The notes beneath the pieces were generated by a model, which worked only from the letters and a program-made list of their open reading frames with translations, was not told where the DNA came from and ran no database searches. From contig JAQQWL010000004.1 of assembly GCA_038363925.1 (NCBI GenBank), forward strand, positions 558,001 to 622,000: DNA of 64,000 nt, written 5' to 3'. Both the position numbers and the translations under genes were made by a program. Positions 23,342 through 35,860 of this stretch are shown here, piece after piece (the stretch's first letter is position 1; each line of letters begins with the position of its first letter). Source of the DNA: Apiospora phragmitis. Its lineage: Eukaryota > Ascomycota > Sordariomycetes > Amphisphaeriales > Apiosporaceae.

Positions 23342-24673
23342 TAATTAATAAAAGTATCGAATTTAACGCTTTAAATTAATAAACCTTTTTAGTATTAATT
23401 ATAATATATTATTAGTTAAAGGAGTTTTTATAAGTGTGAGGGCTTTATTTTAACTAGCTAAGGCCTGTATTATCTCTTCCGGTCGCTTTCGGTTGCTGTT
23501 TTCGAGTAAAAGAGGGCTAGTGAGTGGCTTAGTAACACATACGGGCTAAAAACCACTACTATGCTAACCACTTTTAATATTCTAGGCCGATAAAACCTTT
23601 TTACGAGCTTTAATATAATATGTAAGGAAGTTTCGTTTACCGATAGGGGCTAAATCCGTTAATAAGGATAAGAAACCGATCTCCTTTCGGTAATAAGCCT
23701 TTATAAAGGTAAAGACTCTAATATTAAGTGGTTAGAAAATGTGTAATAAATAAGGGGGTAAAAATAATAAGTAAATATTATTTTAATAATAAAAGGATAT
23801 AAAATCGTCGGTCATATAACTGTTATACTTATTTAAAATAAATAAACGAGTATCCTTTAAATCGTTCGAGGCGGTTTTCGATATAAAGATATCTTCGAGC
23901 TATTTAATAACGATCTCGTTATTCGTCTAGCCTTTATTACTCGTATCGAACTTTTATCCTTAAAATTTATCGAGTTCTTAAAGGAACTATTATTCTTAGA
24001 CCGATTTACATTTATAAATTACTAAAGGAGGGATAGCCTTGCCGAGTACCGATATATATTTTAATATAATCGTCTAATATTTTAAACTAGGTTATTTTTA
24101 TTAAATAGAAAATAATTTTAAACTGCTTATTATAAACTGCTTATTATAAAGTTATTACCTCTTTAACTTTTTAAAATACCGTGCTCGTTTATGTTATACT
24201 TATTTTTAAGTTTAATAGCTTAAATTTAAAATGTACGTAATTTAATTAACAACTAAAACTTAATTACTTTAATTAATGCCCTATTAATACGCTAAGAGTC
24301 GATATAACGTTACCTCTTCGTTCGTAAAGCTAGGTTACGACGAAAAAATAACTCTATCCAGTTTTTACCTATTAGTATAAGGTTCTTATAAAGGGCTAAA
24401 ACGCGTTAAACTAGTTCCTTAATTTATATATACGTTAATACGACGATAAGAGCTTTTTAGGCTAGAATCAAGTCTGCTAGATACTTCTCTTAAACTAGAG
24501 AGAGCTTTTAATAAGTAGATTTTAATTCTCGACGTATTATTAACCGTGAAGTCGATTAATAAAGGTAGACCGTAAAATACCTTAATAAAAAGTAGCCTTA
24601 TAAATAAATTTACCACTCGCTATATTTTAAATAGCGGTAGAGATATCGTTTTCGGTATATAAACGGACTATTA

Positions 24674-24997
24674 TATTACGACCTAGGCTAACTATGCGAC
24701 CCAGACCTATAAAAAGAATATCGGCACGGAAATACTATACCCCGCTTAAGATACGATATTACCGATTATAATAAAACCGCCAGCCGTATTAATATTAACT
24801 TATTTATACTCCGCGACTAACTATCGCCCGGTATGGCGCTACCTCGATAAGCTATGGGACGGATAAGGGCCTAGGAGGCCGAAGACACAGAATAACGGTC
24901 ACGTGAAGGATCTCGGGATCTCGCGAGATCTAAAGATCCGGATCTCGAGGATCTTAGAAATCCGGTTTTTATTAAACCCCTAATAGCGTTCGTTATA
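24674..24997 (+). repeat. 5' LTR of GYP1, internally deleted
   Basis: It starts TATTACGACCTAGGC and ends TAGCGTTCGTTATA. It is only 324 bp long against 607 bp for its partner at 39,033. About 280 bp are missing between the palindromic GATCTCG patch and the end. LTRs are identical at insertion, so the deletion came later. Confidence 0.8.
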
Positions 24998-25061
24998 TTT
25001 TGATCACTCTTATTCGTCCGAGTCACTACCTAGACCCTCGAGCAATAACCCTACAGGAAAC

Positions 25062-28000
25062 ATGTCTACCTTAGGAAGCAACCCCCCTCGCTACGGTAAG
25101 AACGTCGCCCGACCTACCTCTAGCATAGAGGTCTAGGACAACAGCGATAAAAACGTCCTCACTAACCCGAGCGAGCTAATTAAGCAGTTTAAACGACTTT
25201 AACAAGCGAACGCCAACTATTAGCACCACTCTACCAAGCTCGAGAAGGAGCGCGACGCGCTCCGGGCTTAAACAGCTTCTAAATAAACGATAGACGATAT
25301 CGATAAGCTTCGTAAAAAGGTTTAACTTTTACGAACTATCGCTAACATTATTAAAACCCCCGTTATACCTAAAGAAAGGGTTAAAGTTAACGCACTATTA
25401 CCTTTCGACGAGATGAGCGGGAACTTTTAAGAATTCCTTGTTTAAATTAAAGCTTATTGATAATTTTATAAAAGGACGTTTAAAGACTTAACCTAAAAAG
25501 TTATTTATACGGCCTCCTTTTTTTAAAAAAAAGCCCTTTTATAGTTCGAACCTTATTTAAACGAACTCGTAAAACGCGATTAATAAATCGAACTATACCG
25601 CGTCGAGACTTAGCAGATTTTTAATAGTTACGACGGCTTCGAGAACGCTCTTAAATTACTCTTCTAGGATCTCGACGAAAAACGACAAGCCGAAAAGGAA
25701 TTTAAACAGTTTAAATAAAAAGGATCCGTAATAACGTATATCGTAAAGTTTTAATATATTATAGCTCGTTTAAATTATACCGAAGTTATTAAAATTATAA
25801 TATATTACTGAGGATTTAAGGAGGAAGTTAAAGACGAGCTTAGTCGTCTAAACGCCCTAGCTACTTTTTTCGCGTATATAGAATTTACTATTAGAATTAA
25901 TACGCGCCTATACGAGCGACGCCGCGAGAAGTAAGGCGGATAACCTCGGTAAAACGAACGGACTAGGGCTAATACGAAACGACCACGTTAATAAGCTAGT
26001 ATTTAAATTAAAGTAATTATTATATACGGCTATTATAATAAACTTATAAACTTTAACGTTATTAAATATAATAAGAATAATAAAAAATAGAATATTATTT
26101 ACTATAATTATTAAAAAAGAGGATATTATATTAAAAAATATTAAAGACCGAAAAAGGTATTCCAACGTATTTTAAAAAAACGATAAGTTAACGTTATTAA
26201 GAGTAAAACTACCCTTATAACGGTTATTAAAAGAAATAATATTAACGATACGTTAAATATACTTTACGGTAATTTATTTTAAACAGCTTGTTATAATAAT
26301 AGATATACTATATACCTATCGGATAAAGAAGGCACCGGATAGTTTTTAAAGGCCCCGAGGGGTAAAAAGAATTACGACCGGGCCCTTATAGTAACTAATC
26401 GAGAATTCGCGCTTATATATACTTTAAAAACCGACGACTCTAATAGCGATAAAGAAACGGTTAAATAGGGACAGCAAACCGACGACCCTTAGCGGTTATT
26501 CGGGATACCTATAAATAAGCTTATGAACGAAATTACTAAGCTAAGGGATTTAAGAATCGACGGATAGCTAGCTATCCCGGGTATCCTTACCCCGACTCGA
26601 AATATCTACGCCAAGTACTTATTACGGCTAGGTTTACTTAAGGAATTATTAATAACTACGCTATAAGCGAAGACCCTTATATTATCTTTACGAGCGAAGT
26701 ATATTTCACTTTTTTATAGATTTCGTACGTATATAACATTTATATAAAATATTTCGCGAAGAAACTCGAAAACGAGTAGTTTCCCCGACGGATTAATAAA
26801 CGAGTTATTACACGACTACACCTAAACTATATAATCGAAAAGGTTAAAATAACGATTTTAAATAAACGTTAAGTATACTTATTAATATAGGAAAACTTAC
26901 GGTAATTACGATAATATTACTTAAAAAGACGGGATTAGAAAGAGTACTTCGAGGATCGGTACCTCGAGCACGCCTAGAAAAAATCGCGGGCTTATAAACG
27001 CCTAAAATAAAGTGCCTAATATTTTTAGGACATATAAACTTATACTTAACGAACCTAATAAACTTTCGAATCCCTGGACGAACTAGAATCCTAGGTATTA
27101 GGGCCAGTATTATACACGGGGAGAGGATTCGATATACCTCCCCCCGGTATATTAGGAGGCGCCCTATAAAAAAAGAAGGAGATAGCGATAATAGCAAGAT
27201 CGATCGTAAGAATTTATTACCTATGTAGAACTATACCGGTCGGGAAATAGACACCGCCGGCTATAAAAGGATAATATTAAACGGGATTAAAACGGTCTTT
27301 ATATTAAACCTTAAACGACCAAGGCCTTTACGAGTATATTATAATAATAATAAGCGTAAAAAGAGTCTATATTAAAGCGCTACTCGATAGCGGAGCGTAA
27401 AGAAATTATATATTATTACGAATCGTTAATAAACTCTAATTAAATTAAATAAAAAAAACGCCTTATACCGACTTAAAACCGTCGATAAAAGATTTATAAC
27501 ATATAATAATAAAGAAGTATAAAAAGAAGTCGCGAACTTTTTAATCGATATTAAAAAACGTTACGAATGAATTACGTATAATATTACGGACGTTATAAAA
27601 TACGATATAATTTTAAAAATACCTTAATTACGGGTAAATAATCTTAGGGTTAATTAAAAAACAGGCTAACTTTAATAAAATATATTAAAAAAAGGTTTAG
27701 TTAATAAGTAGCGGTCTTAAAAATAACCCCCTAATAAACCTAAAGTATTTAAAGTATATATTATTATTAAAAAACTTAAACCGAGCGTTATAATAACCGT
27801 ACTAAAAGAGTACCGGTAGTTTATAAACCTTTTTAATAAGAAACTAAAAACGGGTCTACCGCTTTATATACGGTAAGATTACGAGATACCCCTTAAAGAA
27901 GGGAAGGAACCACCCTTCATACCTATATACAAGCTTAACTAGGAGCACGAAATAGTATTAAAGGAGTATATTACGGAAAACGTCGAAAAAAGAGATATAT

Positions 28001-28174
28001 AACTATTTATATCACTAGCCGGATTCCTTATCCTCTTTATCTTAAAAAAGAGTAAGGACGGAAAGCCTAAGTAATATATATATATCGACTATAAAAAGCT
28101 TAACGAAATTACTATTAAAAACCGGTACCTCTTACTTTTAATTAGCGATCTATAGAATAAGTTATTATATACTA
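25062..28174 (+). pseudogene. gag and 5' pol remnant of GYP1
   Basis: The ATG at 25,062 opens MSTLGSNPPRYGKNVARPTS, a gag start 65 bp downstream of the LTR. Reading through stops gives a coiled-coil-like Lys/Glu-rich stretch, then the gag core (LLPFDEMSGN, YYFNSY-like region, GFKEEVKDELSRLNAL at about 25,810-25,860). Protease-like and reverse-transcriptase start regions follow. Many codons are TAA or TAG in place of Gln or Trp, as expected from C-to-T and G-to-A change. The sequence is cut by GYP2 at 28,174. Confidence 0.75.
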
Positions 28175-28179
28175 AAATC

Positions 28180-28808
28180 TGTAACGAACGCTATTAGGGG
28201 TCTAAATAGAAACCTGGTAAAACGTACCGAAGGGTTTATATTTAATAATACGAGAGAGTATCTAAATATGCGATAGAGGTCCGCTTTTATCGATATAATA
28301 TATAATAGCCGTAGGAATAAATATAACGTAAAATATAAACGATAAAGTTATTTATAATAAAATCGTTAAGGTAATATATTTTATTAATAAATTAAATTAA
28401 TATTTAAATTAATTATTAAAATAAAAAATATTTATATAAAATATATAAAGAACGTTCGTAGTTATATATCTAATCCTTCTTTTATTAATTTCTTTAAATC
28501 ACGTCGCGGATTAGTAATCCGTTCTAGTTAGCTCACCGGGAGCGTCGTAATTCCGTAGCTCGTGGTTCACCGGGAGCGTCGTGATCCTGTCGCTCGTCAC
28601 ATAACTCCCGTTAGGTGCTTATCCTCCCTATAGTTTACCGTGGGGTCTTTATATTAAATACCCGTCGGTCGCGGAGTATAAGTAAATTTATATTAATATA
28701 GCTAATAGTTTTATCGGTATTAGTAATATCGTAACCTTACCGGGATATAATAATTCCGTGCCGATACTTTTTACGGGTTTAGCCGTATAATTAGGTTAGG
28801 TCGTAATA
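28180..28808 (-). repeat. GYP2 LTR (left in window)
   Basis: It starts TGTAACGAACGCTATTAG, with the original TG retained, and ends GGTTAGGTCGTAATA. It matches 35,227-35,855 along its full length apart from transitions. Confidence 0.9.
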
Positions 28809-28929
28809 TTATTTTCCTTTTCCCGATTACTTTGTTTTTAAAACGCTAGGTTTTATAAATACCCTAGTTTTTTTTATTCTATTAAGTTTAATAAGTCCTT
28901 TTTTTATTTATTATATTTATTATAATATT

Positions 28930-29430
28930 TAGTCGTATCGAAAAGTTTTTTATTAAAGCTTATAAGCGTTCTTTTTTTCGTAACTATATTGCCCTTAACG
29001 GCTAACCCGTCGATATACCTTATTCGTATTACTTTAAAAATAAAAAACCGAATTATTATATCGTTAACCGTTCTTCTCATTATAAAAAGTACGTAAATCG
29101 CGGCCGTTAATACGATAATTTTTTAATAACTTCTTTTTTAAAAAAGGTTTTAACATAGTAACGTAAGCTAGACGTAAATAAGGAGGAGGCGAGCGAGAAA
29201 TTATTATCGCTTTATTTCGAATTAGCTAAGTTATAGTTTTAATTTACCGAGGCGGCTAGGCGCTTTTGGAGGATTCGGAAAATTCTTTAGAAGGTGAAGG
29301 AGCGGGGCGCTAATTTATTTAGTCAAGGTATAAAGGAACTAAATAAAGAGGATAATATTCTCCTTATTTTAAAAAGTTATAAGAATTATTTAGTAAGTAA
29401 TTTTTAATATATAGGTATCCTTATAAACGT
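28930..29430 (+). pseudogene. Antisense accessory frame of GYP2: cysteine motif plus coiled coil
   Basis: This frame runs opposite to gag-pol, between the chromodomain end and the LTR. Translation across stops reads EKFFIKAYKRSFFRNYIALNG, then SYYFKNKKPNYYIVNRSSHYKKYVNRGR, then a long charged helix (KLDVNKEEASEKLLSLY; TEAARRF.RIRKIL). Several Tyr codons (TAY) sit where Cys (TGY) spacing of the C-x2-C...C-x2-C type is expected, which fits G-to-A RIP change. Fungal genomes contain similar small Cys-rich/coiled-coil proteins. I infer an accessory protein of the element with unknown role. Confidence 0.5.
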
Positions 29431-32400
29431 TAATTAGCCCTCCTTTAGTTTAGCGGATTTGGGGACTTAGGCCCCTTAATATCTTTTAAAGTTCTTATTG
29501 TTTAAATTCCCGAAGTTCTTTAATAATATTCGCTAGGTGTTTCTTAGGTTCTTAGGTATTGTTTTTTAGTAGGTATCCTTTTTATTAAACGAGGTATTGG
29601 GAGCCTCGTCCTTTTTTTTATTTATTAATGATCCTTTCGATTTCGTACTCGTGTTAATTTATTTCGACTTTTAGCTATATATCGATTTTCGTGTTTTCAG
29701 GGGTTGGTTTAAGTAATAAGATATGAAATATAGGGTATACCCGTATTGTTTTAAGTAGTAATAATTAATAATTAGTTTTTAAAATAACTTTTACGATTTT
29801 AAATAGTCCGATCTTTTTAAAGTTTAGTTTATCGCTAGGTCGTTTAGTTTTAATATTACGTTATAAGAGGTAAACTTTTTCTCTTTTTTTAAAGGTTAGT
29901 CCTTTTAATTTTGTTTTATCGGCGTATTTCTTTATTCGTTTTTAAAGAAAGATAAGGTTTTATTATAGAGTAGTTTAAAGTTTTTTTAGTTTTTCGACTT
30001 ATATAATCGCAATTAGTATTAGCTCTCTTTTTAAAGGTTATTTAGTAATTTCCGGGTTATACCCGTAGTTTACCCGAAATGGTAAAATATGCGTAGTTTC
30101 GTTATTTACGCTATTATATATAAATTACGCTATAGGTAATAGTGTTACTTAATTATCCTGTTCTTATTTAATATAGTAGCGTAGGTATTGTTTTAAAGTT
30201 TAGTTTATTTTCTTAATTTATTTATTTATTTAGGGGTGGTAGGCCGTGGATAATTTATACTTAACACCGAGTTGTGCTATAAGCGATTTTTAGAACTTGG
30301 CCGTGAATAGCTTGTTTCGATCGGAGATGATCGTTTCTGGTAGCCCGTATTAGTTAATAATGGTACGGAAGAAGGTATAGGCTAGATCGCTAGTATCGCT
30401 AGACTTTTTATATAGTAAAAAGTAGGTATATTTCGTAAGTTTATTCGTAATTATTAAGATACTGTCGTAGTTAACCTTGGTTAGTGGTTTTTCCGATAAG
30501 GGTAGTTTAATTATAAAGTTAAGCGCGATCGTTTTTTACGCCAGGTTTAGCGGTAGAATTGGCTATAACTCTCTATACGATTAATATTTTACGGACTTAG
30601 CTTTATTATATAGGTTATATTTATTAATAATTCTAGCTACGGTTAACTTAAGGTTTTTATAATCGAATTACTTAGTGATTCGTTTCTAGGTTTTGAACAC
30701 TTTTTAGTGTTTATACGCGGGATACTTATAAAAGTCCTTAATAAAGTCTTCCCGGTACTATTTAAAGATATGGATCTTATTTCGGTAAAAAACGAGGCCA
30801 TTACGGTTTTTAAAATAATCCTTAGCGTAATTAATAATATCGAAGGTCCGATTTAATTATTTAAACTTAGTAACTTAATCGTTATAGTATTAAACGAGGC
30901 TTATAGCGTTTAATTATCGTAACGGCATAAGGTTACCGTTTTAGTCTTATTTAAGAATAATTTTAATCTCGGGTAGGACTTCTTTTTAATAGTTTAGTCG
31001 TTTGTTTAGTGCGTTAGCGCGACCGTTTTCGTTACTTTTCCGGTAAATAATAACGAAGTTAAACTCGGAAAGGAACTTAAACTATTATATTTATTATTTA
31101 TTTAACCCCTTTATAATAATAAACATTATAAGGTTCTTATAATCGGTATAAATTTTTATTAGTTTTATTATTTTATTAAAATAATATTTTTATTTTTCGA
31201 ATATTTTAATAATAACTATTAATTCTTTATCGTAGATTTAATAATTAAGCTCGGGTTTATTTAGTTTTTTCGAAAAAAATACGATAGGGTGTAACTTTTT
31301 GTTATCGTCTCGTTAATTTAGTTACCCTCCGATCGTATAGTTCGATACGTCGGTCTTGATTTTAAAAGGTTTAGCTGAATTTATTACGCGAAGTATTAAT
31401 TCGTTAAGGATTCGCTCCTTTATTACTTAAAAAGCGGTTTCCTCCGCTTTCGTTTATTTAAATAATTCGGTTTTTTTTATTAAGTTCGTAAGGGGTGTTG
31501 CTAACCTGTTAAATTTAGGCACGAAAATTTAGTAATAATTAATTAGTTTTAAGAAAGATCTGATTTTTATAACGTTTGTAGGCGTAGGCTACTCCTTAAT
31601 TGTTACGATTTTTAACTGTTTTATTTATATTTCTTTTGGGGATATTACGTATTTTACGAACGTGATTATTCGTTAATAAAACTCGCTCTTTTTTAGGTTT
31701 ATTAGTAGATTAGCGTTTTATAGCTTTTAAAGTATTAACTTTACGTGCTCGCTATATTATTTTTCGTTTTTAGAGTAAATAAGGATATTATCGAGGTATA
31801 TTATAACGAACTTATTAAGGTATTTGCGTAAAATATGGTTAATTATTAATTAAAAATTAGTTAACGCGTTAATTAATTTAAACGGTATAATTTAGTATTC
31901 GAAATATTTATATTTCGTTCGGAACGCGGTTTTTTATTCTTTTTCTTTTTTAATACGAATTAAGTTATATACGTTAGGGAGGTTAAGTGTTATAAAGATT
32001 TTAGTGTATAATAGCTTATTTTATAAGTTATTAATTAAAGGTAAAAAGTACCGGTTTTTAATAATAATCTCGTTAAGTTTTTAGTAATCGATATGTATAC
32101 ATTACTTAGGTTTCCTATCCTTGCTTTTTTTTTAGACGAAGAGGATGGGGAAGCCTACTAGCGATATGGATAGTTGTATGACTCCTTTCTCGAGGTTCTC
32201 CGTGATGTATTCTTTTAAGGCTTATTCGTATTCCTAGTTAAGTTTGTATATAGGTATAAATAGGGGTTTTTTCTTATTTTTAAGGGGTATTTCGTAATCC
32301 TACCGTGTATAAAACGATAAGCCTATTTTTAATTTCTTATTAAAAAGAGCTTCGAATTACCGGTATTTTTTTAATATAGTTGTCGTAACGTTCGGCTTAG

Positions 32401-35226
32401 GTTTTTTAGTAATAATATATACTTTAAATATTTTAAGTTTATTAGGGGGTTGTTTTTTAAATTAATATTTATTAATTAAACCTTTTCTTAATATATTTTA
32501 TTAAAGTTAGCCTATTTTTTAATTAATTTTAAAATTGCTTACTCGTAATTAGGGTATTTTTAAAATTATATCGTATTTTGCGACGTTTATAATGTTATAC
32601 GTAATTTATTCGTAACGTTTTCCGATATTGATCGGAAGGTTTACGACTTCTTTCTGTACTTCTTTATTTTTATAGGTTATAAGTTTTTTATCGACGGTTT
32701 TAAGTCGGTATAGGGCGTTTTTCTCTTATTATTTTAATTTTAGGCGGTTAATAATTCGTAGTGAGATATAGTTTTTTTACGCTCCGCTATCGAGTAGCGT
32801 TTTAATAGACTCTTTTTACGCTTATTATTAGGATAATGTGTTTATAGATATTTTATTTATTCGTTATTTAGTATAGGGACCTTTCTTGGTCCGCTTAGTA
32901 TTATCTTTTTATATTCGGCGGCGTTTATTTCTCGACCGATATCTTTTTAGGTGGGTGACGAAACTTCGCGATCGATTATTTTATCTTCGTTATCGTTTTT
33001 TCCTTTTTTTGTAGGGAGCTCTTTAATATATCGGTAAAGGTGTTCTTATATTTTTCTTCGTGTATTATATTATTCCTAATATTTAAGATTCGGGTTTTTG
33101 GGTGACTCGAAAGTTTATTAAATTCGTTAAAGTTTATAATCGCTTTATAAGTTTTTTATTATAATAAAGGGGTTTTTTTATTAAGCGTATATTTATACGT
33201 TTAAAAAGTATTAAGCGTTTTTTTTTAAACGTTTATAGGCTCGCGATTTTTCTTAGGTATACTCGAAGTATTAGTTCTTAACGTACTCTTTTTAATCCCG
33301 TCTTTTTAAGTAATATTTTCGTAGCTACTTTAAGTTTTTTTATATTAATAAGTACGCGGGTTATTTATTAGGGATTAATATTTTAACCTTCTTAATTATA
33401 TAGTTAAGGTATAGGCTTATAATAGCTCGTTAATTTATTCGTTAAGGAAATTATTCGTTTTTAAGTTTTTCCGCGAAATATTCTGTATAAGCGTCGTATA
33501 CGCATGAAATTTATAAAAGCGTAAAGTGTACTTTGCTCGTAGGGGAGACTGGGGGTTATTATTTACTACGTAATTACCGCGGATTCTTTAAGCGAATCCT
33601 GCCGTAATAAGTATTTAGCGTAGGTATTTTAAGTTTAAATAAGGGATGCTTAGGATAACTAGTTACCCGTTACTTTTAAGATTTTTAAATTTAGTAATTT
33701 TTTTTATAAGCTCGTTTATTAATATACCGATTAAGTATTCGTAACTTATCGATTATTTTAATTAATTTGTAATATTTTCGATAGAATCGCTTTCTTTATT
33801 ATATATAGAGGCGCGTTCTCGGCTTATTATTACGAAGCTTCGGTTATAGCTACCTTTATTTCTCGAGGCTTTAAGGAACTATTCCGTTCCTTTTTTATTC
33901 GCTAAGTAGGAGGTATACCTATCGTTATAATAAGCTGTTTAGGATAAGTTATCGTGGTTAGTAGTGGCACTATTTCCTTTAATAATTAGTATAGGGGTGT
34001 CCTCGCTTCGTATAGCGTTGACGTGTCGTCTTTCGGGGACTTTCCGATAATCCTTTTTTAGGGCTTAATATTTTCGAAAGTAATACCTTTTTTTTAATAA
34101 TTATAGCAGGTAATACTTTATTTTTTATTATTCTTATTATATTTAGTAACGTCGAGATTTATAGGTTTATTATAATAGTTATACGCGGTAATATTTCTAG
34201 GCTATAAGTTATAATAGTAATATAATCGTCCTATATTAGCTTAGATCCGATTAGTTTATCGTTATTACCCGCTTTACTTTTCGCGGCGTCGTTCGTATAT
34301 ACGAGTATCGATCTTAATTATAAGCTTTATATACGAAAAGAAATTACCGGGGGTATCGAGCCGGTTAAGTTTATTTTTAATATTCTCTTTTAATCCTCGG
34401 TAATATATTATAATTTTAATAGTTTCGGTATAATTTAATCGGGCTATAATACGTCGGAACTCGGCGGTATAAGCGGCGGCTAATCCTTTTTACTTAAAAG
34501 TTTTAAGTTCTCTTTTTACTTATCGTTTTTCGTCGGGGTTTTAAAAAAGTGATTTAAGGGCGTCCTCGAAGTTATCGTAACTTCTGAAAATACGTTATAC
34601 CTTTATACGGTATACTTCGATTTACTAATTATTTTTTACGAGTTCGTTAAGGTAAGGTTTAAATTAAGCGAATATTTTATTTTTAAAAAACGAGGTAATA
34701 TAAACGACTCGTTAAGTAGGGTTTTTAAATATCCCTTCGTAAAACTATTAATAAGTTTTAACTTAAATAAGGAATCTTTAAAGGTTCCCGCTCGTTCCGT
34801 TAAATAGCGTGGGTAAACTAATCTTTATCCCTTTTTTTAAAGCGATAAGGGTTTAAATAATATTAGCGGCGGTACGAAAGAGGCGTACTTTTTTACGTAA
34901 CTTATCGATATCGGGTATTTATTTTAGGTTTTCCGGTATTAAGAGGGTATTACGTTCCTTTTCGAGCTTGGCGTAATAGTGTTAATAGTTAGCGTTTTCT
35001 TGCTTAAATTTTTTAATTCGTTTAGTTAACGTTTATCGGGTAAAGCCGTCGTTGCTATCGTCGCTATTTACTTTTATAGCGGGATCTCGCTAAGGGGTGT
35101 TTATAGTAGTAATAGAGGCTTTCCCGTAGCGAAGAGGGTTATTAAGTCCAGGTATAGATATGGTTCTTATAAATACTATTATTTAAAGGTTTAAGTAATG
35201 ATTCGTAAGAATAAAAGTGATTAAAA

Positions 35227-35855
35227 TATAACGAACGCTATTAGGGGTTTAAATAAAAACCTGGTAAAACGTACCGAAGGGTTTATATTTAATAATACGA
35301 GAAAGTATTTAAACGTGTAATAAAGGTCCGCCTTTATTAATATAATATATAATAGCCGTAAAAATAAATATAATATAAAATATAAACGATAAAGTTATTT
35401 ATAATAAAATCGTTAAGGTAATATATTTTATTAATAAATTAGATTAATACTTAAATTAATTATTAAAATAAAAAGTATTTATATAAAATATATAAAGAAC
35501 GTTTATAGTTATATATCTAATCCCTCTTTTATTAATTTCTTTAAATCACGTTACGGATTAGTAATCCGTTTTAGTTGGCTTACCGGGAGCGTCGTAATCC
35601 CGTAACTCGTAGTTCACCGGGACCGTTGTAATTCTATCGCTTGTTATATAACTCCCGTTATGTGCCTATCTTCCTTATAATTTATTATAGGGTCTCTATA
35701 TTAAGCGCCCGTCGGTCGCGGAGTATAGGTAAGTTTATATTAATATAGCTAGCAGTCTTGTCGGTATTGGTAATATCGTAACCTTGCCGAGGTATAGTAG
35801 TTCCGTACCGATACTTTTTATAAGTTTAGCCGTATAATTAGGTTAGGTCGTAATA
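35227..35855 (-). repeat. GYP2 LTR (right in window)
   Basis: It starts TATAACGAACGC, with the initial G changed to A, and ends GGTTAGGTCGTAATA, directly followed by the AAATC duplication. It is 629 bp, equal to its partner. Confidence 0.9.
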
Positions 35856-35860
35856 AAATC

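Larger units (their letters stand above)
28180..35855 (-). mobile_element. GYP2: complete Ty3/gypsy chromodomain retrotransposon nested in GYP1
   Basis: 7,676 bp with two 629-bp LTRs in direct repeat, flanked by the 5-bp duplication AAATC (28,175-28,179; 35,856-35,860). It belongs to the same family as GYP1 but lies in the opposite orientation. Minus-strand translation gives the reverse transcriptase start near 32,080-32,160 (GFPILFV, HIDY.KLNEIIIKNRYLLP), the YLDNILIYS active-site region (YxDD family) at about 31,775-31,815, and a chromodomain (KGYLLKNNT.EPKKHLAN) near 29,540-29,600. All frames carry stops. The insertion point lies inside the reverse transcriptase region of GYP1. Confidence 0.9.

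Noticed and set aside
26844..27197. 117-codon minus-strand open frame inside GYP1
   Set aside because: It runs opposite to pol in the coding region and is not preserved as an open frame in GYP2; treated as chance.
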